Assembly (NCBI GenBank): GCA_900299185.1
Contig: OMIV01000271.1
Coordinates: 1 to 32,617, forward strand
Direction of reading: 5' to 3'
From: Planctomycetaceae bacterium
GTDB lineage: Bacteria > Planctomycetota > Planctomycetia > Planctomycetales > Planctomycetaceae
DNA length: 32,617 bases
The notes under the pieces are model-generated. The model was given only the letters and a program-made list of their open reading frames with translations. It was not told where the DNA came from and made no database searches. The position numbers were made by a program, and so were the translations under genes. Shown here piece by piece: positions 25,844-32,617 of this stretch. Each line of letters starts with the position of its first letter. The stretch's first letter is position 1.

Positions 25844-28471
25844 ATGTCCGAAGCGAAGCAAAGTATGTTCGAACGAGTCTCCGAGTGGGGCCCGTTCAAA
25901 CTGATCGCGACGAAGATTCGCTACAAGCTGCTCGTCGGCTTGTTGGCCGTCGCGCTCATCCCCCTCATTGGTCTCGGCTGGGCCACCAATCGCTCGACCG
26001 AGAACGCGTTGATGGCCGGTGCCTTCAGCCAGCTCGAGTCCGTCCGAACCATTAAGCAGCATCAAGTCGAAGGCTACTTCGACACACTCCACAAGCAGTT
26101 GGCGACCTTCGCTGACAATCGCATGACTCGCGAAGCCATGCGTGACTTCAATCAAGCTTTTAAAGTCGTCCGCGATGAGAACAAGGCCACCGCCGAAGAC
26201 ATCGCGAAGTACAAGGCCGAGCTGAAGACCTATTACTCGAACGAATTCAGCGGCGAGTACAAGAAGCAGAACGACGGCAAGCTGCCTCCCGTCGATCAGC
26301 TCGTTGCGAAGCTCGACGATGACTCGGTCTTCTTGCAGTACCAATACATCAAGGCCAACACGAACCCACTGGGCTCGAAGGATCAGCTCGATCGCGCGGG
26401 CGACAAGTCGTCCTACAGCGACGCTCATGAGCGGTTCCATCCGGTCATGCGGAACTACCTGAAGAAGTTCGGTCTCTACGACATCTTCCTTGTCGACATC
26501 GAGACCGGCGACATCGTCTATACGTGCTTCAAAGAATTGGACTTCACGACGTCGTTGAAGACCGATGCGTACTCGACGACGAACATCGGCCGCGCGTTCT
26601 CATTGGCCGCGCAGGGTGAGGGATCAGACTCAGTCGTGCTCGTTGACTACGAGGCTTACACGCCGTCTTACGACCAAGCCGCCAGCTTCATTGCCACTCC
26701 GATCTTCGATGAAGGTCAAAAGATTGGCGTCGCGATCTTCCAGATCCCGATCGACAAAGTGAACGAGATCATGGCCGAGCGAACCGGCCTCGGTGAGTCC
26801 GGTGAGACCTACGCCATCGGCTCCGACAAATTGTGGCGTAACAACACGCGGTTCCTCAGTGACCTCGGTGTGAGCACGACGATCCTCAAGAAGGAATTCA
26901 CTGTCGAGACCGAAGCCGCTGTGCAAGGTCTCGCAGGCAAGACTGGCTCGAAGGTCATCAACGACTATCGCGGTCAGCCGGTGCTCTCGGCGTTCACTCC
27001 GATCACGATCCATAAGGCTGCGGTTGCCGGTGACAACAACATCAACTGGGCCCTGCTGTCGGAAATCGATCTCGCTGAAGTCCGTAAGCCAGTGGTGGCT
27101 TCGTTCTGGAACACAGTCGCGATCATTGCTCTCGCCGCACTCGTCGTGACCGTCGCGTCACTGTGGTTCGCGAAGCAATTCACGAAGCAAGCCGATGCGA
27201 TCTCGGGCATGCTCAGTCAAATCGGTATCGGTCTGTTCGATGCTCGTGCCGAAATCGTCACGCAAGACGAACTCGGTCTCGTCGCCGTGTCGCTCAACGC
27301 GATGTGCGACAACACGCTGTCGCTGATTCAGTCGCGTGAAGAACGCGATCAGATCGAAGCCTCGGTCAACAAGCTCAAGGCCGAAGTGGCGTTGATCGCG
27401 AACGGTGACCTGACTTCGAAAGTGGAAGTCGAAGAGAACATCACCGGCGGTATTGCCGAGTCCGTCAACGACATGATCGACCAGTTGCGAGGTCTCGTCG
27501 CCAACGTGCAGAACGCGACCATGCAGGTGTCGGCATCAGCCAATCAGATTCAGACGACGACCGAGCATCTCGTGTCGGGCTCTGAATCGCAGTCGTCTCA
27601 GATCTTCGAAACGACGAACGCCGTTGAAGACATGGCGACCTCGATCCAACAAGTGACCGAGAACACCATCACCTCAGAAGGCGTTGCGACGAAGGCACGT
27701 GAGAGTGCGGCTAAGGGTGCTCTCGCCGTGAAGAACACGATTCAAGGAATGGAACGCATCCGCGACCAAGTGCAGGACAGTGCGAAGCGCATCAAGCGTC
27801 TCGGTGAAACGTCGCAAGAAGTCGGTGAGATCGTGCAGTTGATCGGTGACATCGCCGACCGCACGAGCATCCTCGCCTTGAACGCGTCGATTCAAGCCGC
27901 GATCGCCGGTGAAGCTGGTCAAGGCTTCGCAGTCGTTGCTGAAGAAGTTGAACGACTGGCCGAACGAGCGAACGAAGCGACCAAACAAATCGCAACGCTC
28001 ATCAAGGCCATCAAGAACGACACCTCAGAAGCCATCGCCGCGATGGAAGAGAGCACGAAGGAAGTGGTCAACGGAACGACGCTCGCCGCAGACGCCGGTA
28101 AGGCTCTGGAAGAGATCGACGGCGTTTCGACTCAGCTTGCCGAGCTGATTTCCTCGATCGCGATGTCCTCGAAGCAACAAGCACGCGGTGCCGAGTCTGT
28201 CTCGAAGGCCATGACCGGCATTGCCGAAGTCACGCAGCAGACCGCTGCGGGAACGAAGCAAGCCGCCGTGAGCGTCAACAGCATGGCGAAGCTCGCCGAC
28301 GAGCTTTACGGCTCAGTCAGCCGCTTCAAGTTGCCGGGCGGATCCTCGAACGGTGGCGGTGTAGCAGTTGCGACACGCACCTCTTCGAAGCTCGATCAGC
28401 AACTCGTTGCGTCGATCGAAGGCAAGCTCGAAGCCGCCGAAGCCGGACTCGCCAGCGAGTTCTCGAAGTAA
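25844..28471 (+). CDS. Methyl-accepting chemotaxis protein, PilJ-like
   Basis: An 875-aa transmembrane sensor. Membrane segments are at ~28-47 (LLVGLLAVALIPLIGLGW) and ~422-443 (TVAIIALAALVVTVASLW), with a large periplasmic sensor between them, probably dCACHE-like (YDIFLVDIETGDIVY, ATPIFDEGQKIGVAIFQI). A HAMP region and a long coiled signalling domain follow. The hairpin tip (~675-708) reads ILALNASIQAAIAGEAGQGF, closer to the PilJ type than to E. coli Tsr (NAAIEAARAGE). The start at ATG 25844 follows GAGGAG. It should control the downstream CheA through CheW. Confidence 0.92.
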   Translation: MSEAKQSMFERVSEWGPFKLIATKIRYKLLVGLLAVALIPLIGLGWATNRSTENALMAGAFSQLESVRTIKQHQVEGYFDTLHKQLATFADNRMTREAMRDFNQAFKVVRDENKATAEDIAKYKAELKTYYSNEFSGEYKKQNDGKLPPVDQLVAKLDDDSVFLQYQYIKANTNPLGSKDQLDRAGDKSSYSDAHERFHPVMRNYLKKFGLYDIFLVDIETGDIVYTCFKELDFTTSLKTDAYSTTNIGRAFSLAAQGEGSDSVVLVDYEAYTPSYDQAASFIATPIFDEGQKIGVAIFQIPIDKVNEIMAERTGLGESGETYAIGSDKLWRNNTRFLSDLGVSTTILKKEFTVETEAAVQGLAGKTGSKVINDYRGQPVLSAFTPITIHKAAVAGDNNINWALLSEIDLAEVRKPVVASFWNTVAIIALAALVVTVASLWFAKQFTKQADAISGMLSQIGIGLFDARAEIVTQDELGLVAVSLNAMCDNTLSLIQSREERDQIEASVNKLKAEVALIANGDLTSKVEVEENITGGIAESVNDMIDQLRGLVANVQNATMQVSASANQIQTTTEHLVSGSESQSSQIFETTNAVEDMATSIQQVTENTITSEGVATKARESAAKGALAVKNTIQGMERIRDQVQDSAKRIKRLGETSQEVGEIVQLIGDIADRTSILALNASIQAAIAGEAGQGFAVVAEEVERLAERANEATKQIATLIKAIKNDTSEAIAAMEESTKEVVNGTTLAADAGKALEEIDGVSTQLAELISSIAMSSKQQARGAESVSKAMTGIAEVTQQTAAGTKQAAVSVNSMAKLADELYGSVSRFKLPGGSSNGGGVAVATRTSSKLDQQLVASIEGKLEAAEAGLASEFSK

Positions 28472-28492
28472 GGCAGTCAACGGATCAAAGCA

Positions 28493-28556
28493 TCAGCCGG
28501 AACGCGCTAGCGTCCGGTTCGATGCGCCCAACCGAGGGCTAGCGCCCTGCGGCTGA
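28493..28556. repeat. Palindromic repeat, family G
   Basis: 27-base imperfect arms at 28493-28519 and 28530-28556 (TCAGCCGGAACGCGCTAGCG and relatives). First of four adjoining palindromes between the MCP and cheA genes. Confidence 0.8.
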
Positions 28557-28582
28557 TCCGTCCGAGTTACTCCAGAAGGAAG

Positions 28583-28608
28583 CCGGCTCGTGCGACTGCA
28601 CGAGCCGG
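28583..28608. repeat. Perfect hairpin, family H
   Basis: Perfect 11-base arms CCGGCTCGTGC / GCACGAGCCGG with a 4-base loop. No U-tract follows, so not a clear terminator. Confidence 0.75.
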
Positions 28609-28620
28609 TCTCTGGTAACG

Positions 28621-28680
28621 CTAACTCCGACGCCAGCGGCGACTGGTGAGGAAACGCACCGCCGTCAGCGTCGCAGTTAG
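28621..28680. repeat. Imperfect inverted repeat, family I
   Basis: CTAACTCCGACGCCAGCGGCG (left, first 20 bases at 28621-28640) pairs imperfectly with the arm ending GTCGCAGTTAG at 28680. Third palindrome of the group. Confidence 0.65.
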
Positions 28681-28690
28681 ATCCGAAACC

Positions 28691-28747
28691 GTACGACGGA
28701 CTTCTAGTCCGTCGCGTCACGATCGACGGACTGGAAGTCCGTCGTAC
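28691..28747. repeat. Palindromic repeat, family B, intergenic copy
   Basis: Arms around GACTTCTAGTCCGTCG pair across a short loop. It is the partner of the copy inside the helicase at 402-460. It ends 41 bases before the cheA ATG. Confidence 0.88.
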
Positions 28748-28788
28748 GAGAAGACACGCACCGCAATTCCAAGCGAAAGAGCCTTCAT

Positions 28789-29685
28789 ATGCCCAGAACG
28801 ATCAGTCACGAAGCCCTCGTTAGTTTTGTGGATGAAGTCCGGTCTTATCTGCCGACGATGCGGCAAGGCATCGCCGGTTATCACACGGACGCTTCGCAAA
28901 CCGACGCGTTGCGTGAGGCATATCGGCTCGCTCATTCGGTGAAGGGCACGGCCGCGCTCGTGAATTTGCCGGGGCTCGCGCATGTGATGAGCATGCAAGA
29001 AGACTTACTCGAAGCTGTCTGCGAAGCCCGCCATGTTTGGGACAACGCCACTCACGACTTCGCGACCGGAGTACTGAATCTTGTCGAGTCCTACTGCGAC
29101 GACCTCTTGCTCAAACGAGCCGACGAAGCGGCCTTCATCGCCGCAGCCGCGAAGCTGCAAGCGCAGTTGGCAGGACTTGATGAAGCCGGAGATGAAGCGT
29201 CGATTGCTGAGTTCGTCGTGACAACGACTAGCGCAGAAACCGTTGAACCCCTGAGACAAGCTCAGGGACTGGCGGAGCAAGAATTACACGAAGACGCCTT
29301 CGATCCCTCATCGCTCGTGCTCAACGATCAAGAACAGCTCGACGCGTTTCAGCTTGAGGCCGAAGACCACTTGCACGACTTCGCGACGGCACTGGCCGAG
29401 TACCGCCGTTCGCCCGAGTCGCTCGACGTGCTGCGTCAGGCGCGACGCACGATCCACTCGTTGAAAGGTTCAGCGAGCACGATTGGGCTCAACGAAGTCG
29501 CGCACCTCGCGCATCAAATGGAAGACGTGCTACAGCAATTGCTCGACGGCCACTTGCCGCAGCAAGACTCGACGATCGACTTGCTGCAAGAGTCGACCGA
29601 TCGGCTCGAAGAGCTGATTGCGGGCGCGGCGTTGAATGAGAACATCGCTCACCCTGCGAGCGTGGTTGCTCCCCTCTCCCCATAG
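28789..29685 (+). CDS. Hybrid CheA/ChpA-like kinase, fragment 1: two HPt domains
   Basis: ATG 28789 opens the kinase gene. HPt1 has AHSVKGTAALVNL with the phosphorylatable His49. HPt2 has IHSLKGSASTIGLNEVAHL with His223. Between them a short palindromic segment (29248-29267) encodes EPLRQAQGLAE. The frame ends at TAG 29683-29685 inside a family A repeat, and the rest of the kinase continues in another frame, so a net +2/-1 shift occurred between 29640 and 29685. The N-terminal product would be a phosphate acceptor without its kinase. Confidence 0.8.
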   Translation: MPRTISHEALVSFVDEVRSYLPTMRQGIAGYHTDASQTDALREAYRLAHSVKGTAALVNLPGLAHVMSMQEDLLEAVCEARHVWDNATHDFATGVLNLVESYCDDLLLKRADEAAFIAAAAKLQAQLAGLDEAGDEASIAEFVVTTTSAETVEPLRQAQGLAEQELHEDAFDPSSLVLNDQEQLDAFQLEAEDHLHDFATALAEYRRSPESLDVLRQARRTIHSLKGSASTIGLNEVAHLAHQMEDVLQQLLDGHLPQQDSTIDLLQESTDRLEELIAGAALNENIAHPASVVAPLSP

Positions 29686-29697
29686 GGGCGAGGGGAG
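29670..29697. repeat. Palindromic repeat, family A, in cheA
   Basis: TCCCCTCTCCCC and GGGGCGAGGGGA form the two arms around CATA. It lies in the linker between HPt2 and HPt3, where the reading frame changes. Confidence 0.8.
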
Positions 29698-31625
29698 ATG
29701 AATTCGTTCGCGAAGCGAACGACGAAAAGCAAATTGAAGTCGCAGCCGTTGCTGCAATCGAGCCGGCCAAGCCCGCGCTCGACATCGATCTCACCGACCG
29801 CGAGCGAGTCAGCTCTGATCTACTCGAAGTCTTCACCGAAGAAGCCGACGATCATCTCAAGGCGATCTATGCCGCGTTCGCTCGCATCGAAAAAGGCGGC
29901 GCCGAACGAGACCTCATTCAAGACATCCGCCGCTCGGCACACACGCTCAAAGGTGCTGCCGGTGCTGTCGGTTTGCGAGTCGTCACGCAGCTGTCGCATC
30001 GCATGGAAGATCTACTCGATCGCCTTTACGAAGGTCAGATCGGAGTGACCGCAGAGATCTTGATGCAGCTCTACAGCACGACCGACACGTTGCAGGATCT
30101 TGTCGGCGGCAAGTTCGATCACGACGCGATGCAGGTCACGATTGCACGGCACTACGAACAATACGCCGCGCTACTTGATGCACCAGCAGGATCGGCTACT
30201 AGCCCATCCGCTTCGGCCAAGCAGGCTCAACAATCCACATCGAAGAAGACCGAAGATGGACGGGTTGGAAACCCATCCTACGACAATGCAAACGCCACAA
30301 ACGAAATCGAAGTCGCTGCGTTGCCCTCGTTCGCATCGAAGACCGTCATCGCCGCTGCGAAGGCCGAAGAAGACGACAACAAACCCGCTGCCGAACCGCG
30401 ATCGGGTCGCTCGGGGCAAGTGCTGCGAGTTCCGATCGAGCGGCTTGATACGCTCGTCCGAGTCGTCAGCGAGTTGATCATCAATCGCACGGCGTTCGAG
30501 CAACGCATGTCCGACTTCAAGCACTTCGTCGGCGAGATGGCTCTAACGATCGACCGCTTGAAGCGCGTCTCTCAAGAGATGGAGTCGCGTTACGGTGTGA
30601 CCGCACTCGGCGGACGCGGCCTCAAGAACGCGGGCAGCGATGGTGCGGCGACGGTCGGAAACAACTTTCAGATCAATCAAGCGCGGCTCGACGAATTCGA
30701 TGCGCTTGAATTCGACCGTTACACCGAGTTCCATTTGCTGTCGCGCTCATTGGCCGAATCGACGAGCGACCTCAATACGGTCGGCAGCGAACTCAAGACG
30801 CTGATCGGTGATTTTGATTCCATGCTGACGCGGCAAGGTCGCTTGAGCCGCGACTGCCAAGGTCGCCTCATGCGGATTCGAATGGTGCCCGTCGCAACGC
30901 TCGCGACGAGACTGCATCGCACCGTCCGCGTCGTCGCCAATCAGCAAGGCAAGCAAGTCGATCTCGACATCGTCGGCGAGCATGTTGAACTCGACAAACT
31001 GCTGCTCGAAGAGATGGCCGATCCGCTGCTGCACATCCTGCGTAACGCGGCTGATCACGGGATCGAACCGCCGGCCTTACGAGTCGTGCGCGGCAAGCCC
31101 GAACGAGCCACGATCCGCGTCAAAGCTTTCTATCAAGGCACGCAAGTCGTCATTCAAATTAGTGACGACGACAACGGCCTCGACGTCGAACGTATCCGCC
31201 AAACCGCCATTGCGAACGGGCTGATCGCCGCGTCTCAAGCTGAAACATTGAGTGATGAAGACCTCTATCAATTCATCTTCTTACCGGGCTTCAGCACCGC
31301 GAAGGAAGTCAGCGAAGTCTCCGGTCGCGGCGTCGGCATGGACATCGTGCGGTCGAAGGTGCATGCCCTCAAAGGCACGATCGGCGTCGAGTCGCAAGCC
31401 GGTGTTGGCACGACCTTCACCGTTCGCTTGCCGATGACTCTCGCTGTCACGCGAGCGTTGATGGTGCATGCCGCCAATGAAACGTTCGCGATCCCGATGC
31501 AAGCCGTCGTGCAGATCCTGCGACTCGAACGCGACAGCATCGAGAAGCTCGGTCGCGAGCCTGTTGTGCGTATCGGCGGCAAAGCACATCCGCTCGTAAA
31601 GCTCGCTCAACAACTGCGATTGTAG
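29697..31625 (+). CDS. Hybrid CheA/ChpA-like kinase, fragment 2: HPt3, kinase core, start of CheW domain
   Basis: A frame open from 29640 to TAG 31623; no proper start is expected because it continues fragment 1. HPt3 has AHTLKGAAGAVGL (His codon 29940-29942). The dimerisation segment begins GQVLRVPIERLDTLVRVVSE. The HATPase domain has the N box LRNAADHGIE, G1 DDDNGLD and G2 SGRGVGMDIV, so the kinase core is intact. The CheW-like P5 domain starts at PMTLAVTRALMVHA and is cut after LVKLAQQLRL by the TAG. A GRVGNPSYD insert (30258-30281) lies in a linker. Confidence 0.82.
   Translation, partial: DEFVREANDEKQIEVAAVAAIEPAKPALDIDLTDRERVSSDLLEVFTEEADDHLKAIYAAFARIEKGGAERDLIQDIRRSAHTLKGAAGAVGLRVVTQLSHRMEDLLDRLYEGQIGVTAEILMQLYSTTDTLQDLVGGKFDHDAMQVTIARHYEQYAALLDAPAGSATSPSASAKQAQQSTSKKTEDGRVGNPSYDNANATNEIEVAALPSFASKTVIAAAKAEEDDNKPAAEPRSGRSGQVLRVPIERLDTLVRVVSELIINRTAFEQRMSDFKHFVGEMALTIDRLKRVSQEMESRYGVTALGGRGLKNAGSDGAATVGNNFQINQARLDEFDALEFDRYTEFHLLSRSLAESTSDLNTVGSELKTLIGDFDSMLTRQGRLSRDCQGRLMRIRMVPVATLATRLHRTVRVVANQQGKQVDLDIVGEHVELDKLLLEEMADPLLHILRNAADHGIEPPALRVVRGKPERATIRVKAFYQGTQVVIQISDDDNGLDVERIRQTAIANGLIAASQAETLSDEDLYQFIFLPGFSTAKEVSEVSGRGVGMDIVRSKVHALKGTIGVESQAGVGTTFTVRLPMTLAVTRALMVHAANETFAIPMQAVVQILRLERDSIEKLGREPVVRIGGKAHPLVKLAQQLRL
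30258..30281. repeat. Short repeat-like insert in the cheA linker
   Basis: GGACGGGTTGGAAACCCATC with the core stem GGGTT/AACCC, read in frame as GRVGNPSY. It resembles a short repeat I have seen in planctomycete genomes. Confidence 0.45.
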
Positions 31626-32306
31626 GGCGCTTCTGATGACTCGACCTCAACGGTTCCCGTGCTCGTGATCGAAGCTGGCGGTCATCAGATCGCGCTCGCT
31701 GTCGACAAGATCCTGTCGGGCCGTGACATCGTCGTGAAGACGCTTGGCAATCACTTGTGGTCGGTGAAGGGACTCATCGGAGCAACGCTGATGGGCGATG
31801 GCTCGGTCGTCCCGATCCTCGATCCGGCAGAGCTGGTGGGCTCGTCATTGGGGCATGTAGCAACTCCAACACCAACACGCAGCTCGCCCGTGAACCGCAT
31901 CAAGCAACACAACGAAGTGCCGACGATCATGATCGTCGACGACTCGGTCAGCGTGCGGCGTGTGATGACGAACCTCATCAAGACCGCCGGTTGGCAGCCG
32001 ATGGACGCGTCGAACGGCATCGACGCCCTCGAAAAGCTGCAGGCCGCCGCCGTGAAGCCGGACCTGTTCCTGCTCGACATCGAAATGCCCCGCATGGACG
32101 GCTATGAGCTACTGGCCTCACTGCGATCGCAAGACGCACATCGCGACACGCCAATCGTGATGGTGACTTCGCGAGCAAACGAAAAGCACCGCAAGAAAGC
32201 CATCGACCTCGGAGCGAGCGACTATCTCATCAAGCCTTATCAAGACGAGCAGTTGCTCGCCCTGATCAACAAGTTGCTGGGAGCACACGAAGCAGTCGGG
32301 GTGTAG
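31626..32306 (+). CDS. Hybrid CheA/ChpA-like kinase, fragment 3: rest of CheW domain and receiver
   Basis: Same frame as fragment 2, after the TAG at 31623. The first part (VLVIEAGGHQIALAVDKILS, SVKGLIGATLMGDGSVVPIL) completes the CheW-like P5 domain. A receiver follows: IMIVDDSVSVRRVM, LFLLDIEMPRMDGY (phospho-acceptor Asp), VMVTSRANE and YLIKPYQ. A C-terminal receiver is typical of ChpA/PilL-like kinases. The first possible start, GTG 31659, lacks a ribosome binding site and would begin within P5. The gene ends with tandem stops TAG-TAA (32304-32309). Confidence 0.82.
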   Translation, partial: GASDDSTSTVPVLVIEAGGHQIALAVDKILSGRDIVVKTLGNHLWSVKGLIGATLMGDGSVVPILDPAELVGSSLGHVATPTPTRSSPVNRIKQHNEVPTIMIVDDSVSVRRVMTNLIKTAGWQPMDASNGIDALEKLQAAAVKPDLFLLDIEMPRMDGYELLASLRSQDAHRDTPIVMVTSRANEKHRKKAIDLGASDYLIKPYQDEQLLALINKLLGAHEAVGV

Positions 32307-32367
32307 TAAGCACTCCAGGTGTTTCTTTATCTGTGTTCGATCTGTGTTTCATCAGTGGCTCAACCTC

Positions 32368-32541
32368 ATGCCGCAACTGACGACATCGCCGATTCGAGTT
32401 CTCATCGCGGACGACTCGCCGTTTTTGTGCCGAGTGCTCGCGACGCACTTGCATTCCGCGCCGGGGTTTCAAGTCGTCGGCGTTGCGCATGACGGGCTCA
32501 AAGCCGTTGAACTCGCGAAGAAGCTGAAGCCGGAAGTCATC
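32368..32541 (+). CDS. CheB-like receiver (start of gene)
   Basis: ATG 32368 opens a receiver: IRVLIADDSPFLCRVLATHL, VVGVAHDGLKAVELAKKLKP. Position after cheA and the sequence VVGVA.DG..AVELA fit the methylesterase CheB. The phospho-acceptor stretch expected after EVI is absent because the sequence changes at ~32541. Confidence 0.65.
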
Positions 32542-32617
32542 TGGAACATCGAACAGGGGCTGAAACGCACCCCGGTCGAAATCGGCAAGGCCGAAATGGC
32601 ACGCGGTGCTTTATATA
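32542..32617 (+). other. Probable chimeric tail, amidase-like
   Basis: In the same frame the CheB receiver switches to WNIEQGLKRTP...EIGKAEMARGALY. That pattern resembles the C-terminal half of amidase-signature proteins (…PEVIWNIE.G…A..ARG.LY), which share the residues KPEVI with CheB-type receivers. A join in shared sequence at the contig end is the simplest reading. Confidence 0.55.

Noticed and set aside
28493-28747. A CRISPR-like array
   Set aside because: The elements are different palindromes without equal spacers, and there are no cas genes.
11647-31625. Global reassignment of TAG to an amino acid
   Set aside because: MreB ends at TAG at the normal length for its family, and reading past it would run through mreC in the wrong frame. 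The J-like gene and the permease also end at TAG plausibly.

Overview
The window looks like an almost complete contig from a member of the Planctomycetota. The support is a J-like/MshEN protein of a type I know from planctomycetes, a serine/threonine kinase with the planctomycete-style N-terminal region, and many short palindromic intergenic repeats of kinds common in those genomes. Species and genus cannot be fixed from this sequence. No rRNA, tRNA, CRISPR array or transposase was seen.

Layout. (1) 1-7178, minus strand: a large Lhr-type DEAD/DEAH helicase that runs off the left edge, a TPR lipoprotein-like protein, a J-like membrane protein and a lidless Hsp70. (2) 7659-10917, plus strand: an ABC-2 permease and an ABC exporter-like protein whose nucleotide-binding domain has lost its catalytic motifs. 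(3) 11032-12009, minus strand: a secreted protein with two copies of one domain, split by an in-frame TAG, with a good intrinsic terminator behind it. (4) 12362-17431, minus strand: the cell-elongation cluster mreB-mreC-mreD-mrdA(PBP2), preceded by a MoxR ATPase and MazG (to 19728). (5) 20230-22053, plus strand: a kinase with a cyclic-nucleotide-binding domain, a bacterial analogue of the PKG layout. (6) 22665-32617, plus strand: a Pil-Chp-like chemosensory operon. It holds a TPR/acidic-linker/receiver protein (split by TAG), a PilH-like receiver, a CheW, a PilJ-like MCP, a three-HPt hybrid CheA (broken by one frameshift and one in-frame TAG) and the start of a CheB-like gene.

Two patterns stand out. 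First, many families of short palindromic repeats occur both between genes and inside reading frames. The helicase carries four of them with its frame kept open, much like Rickettsia palindromic elements; the hybrid CheA also carries copies, one of which coincides with a frameshift. Second, three unrelated genes (11647, 23451, 31623) are each cut by one in-frame TAG, always followed by G, with recognisable coding sequence continuing in the same frame. Local readthrough, real mutation and sequencing error are all possible. Global reassignment of TAG is unlikely, because MreB, the J-like protein and the permease end normally at TAG.

The last ~76 bases appear to be a chimeric join: a CheB receiver switches in frame to an amidase-like sequence. 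The contig may therefore be a draft or metagenome assembly, and this matters when weighing the TAG and frameshift cases.
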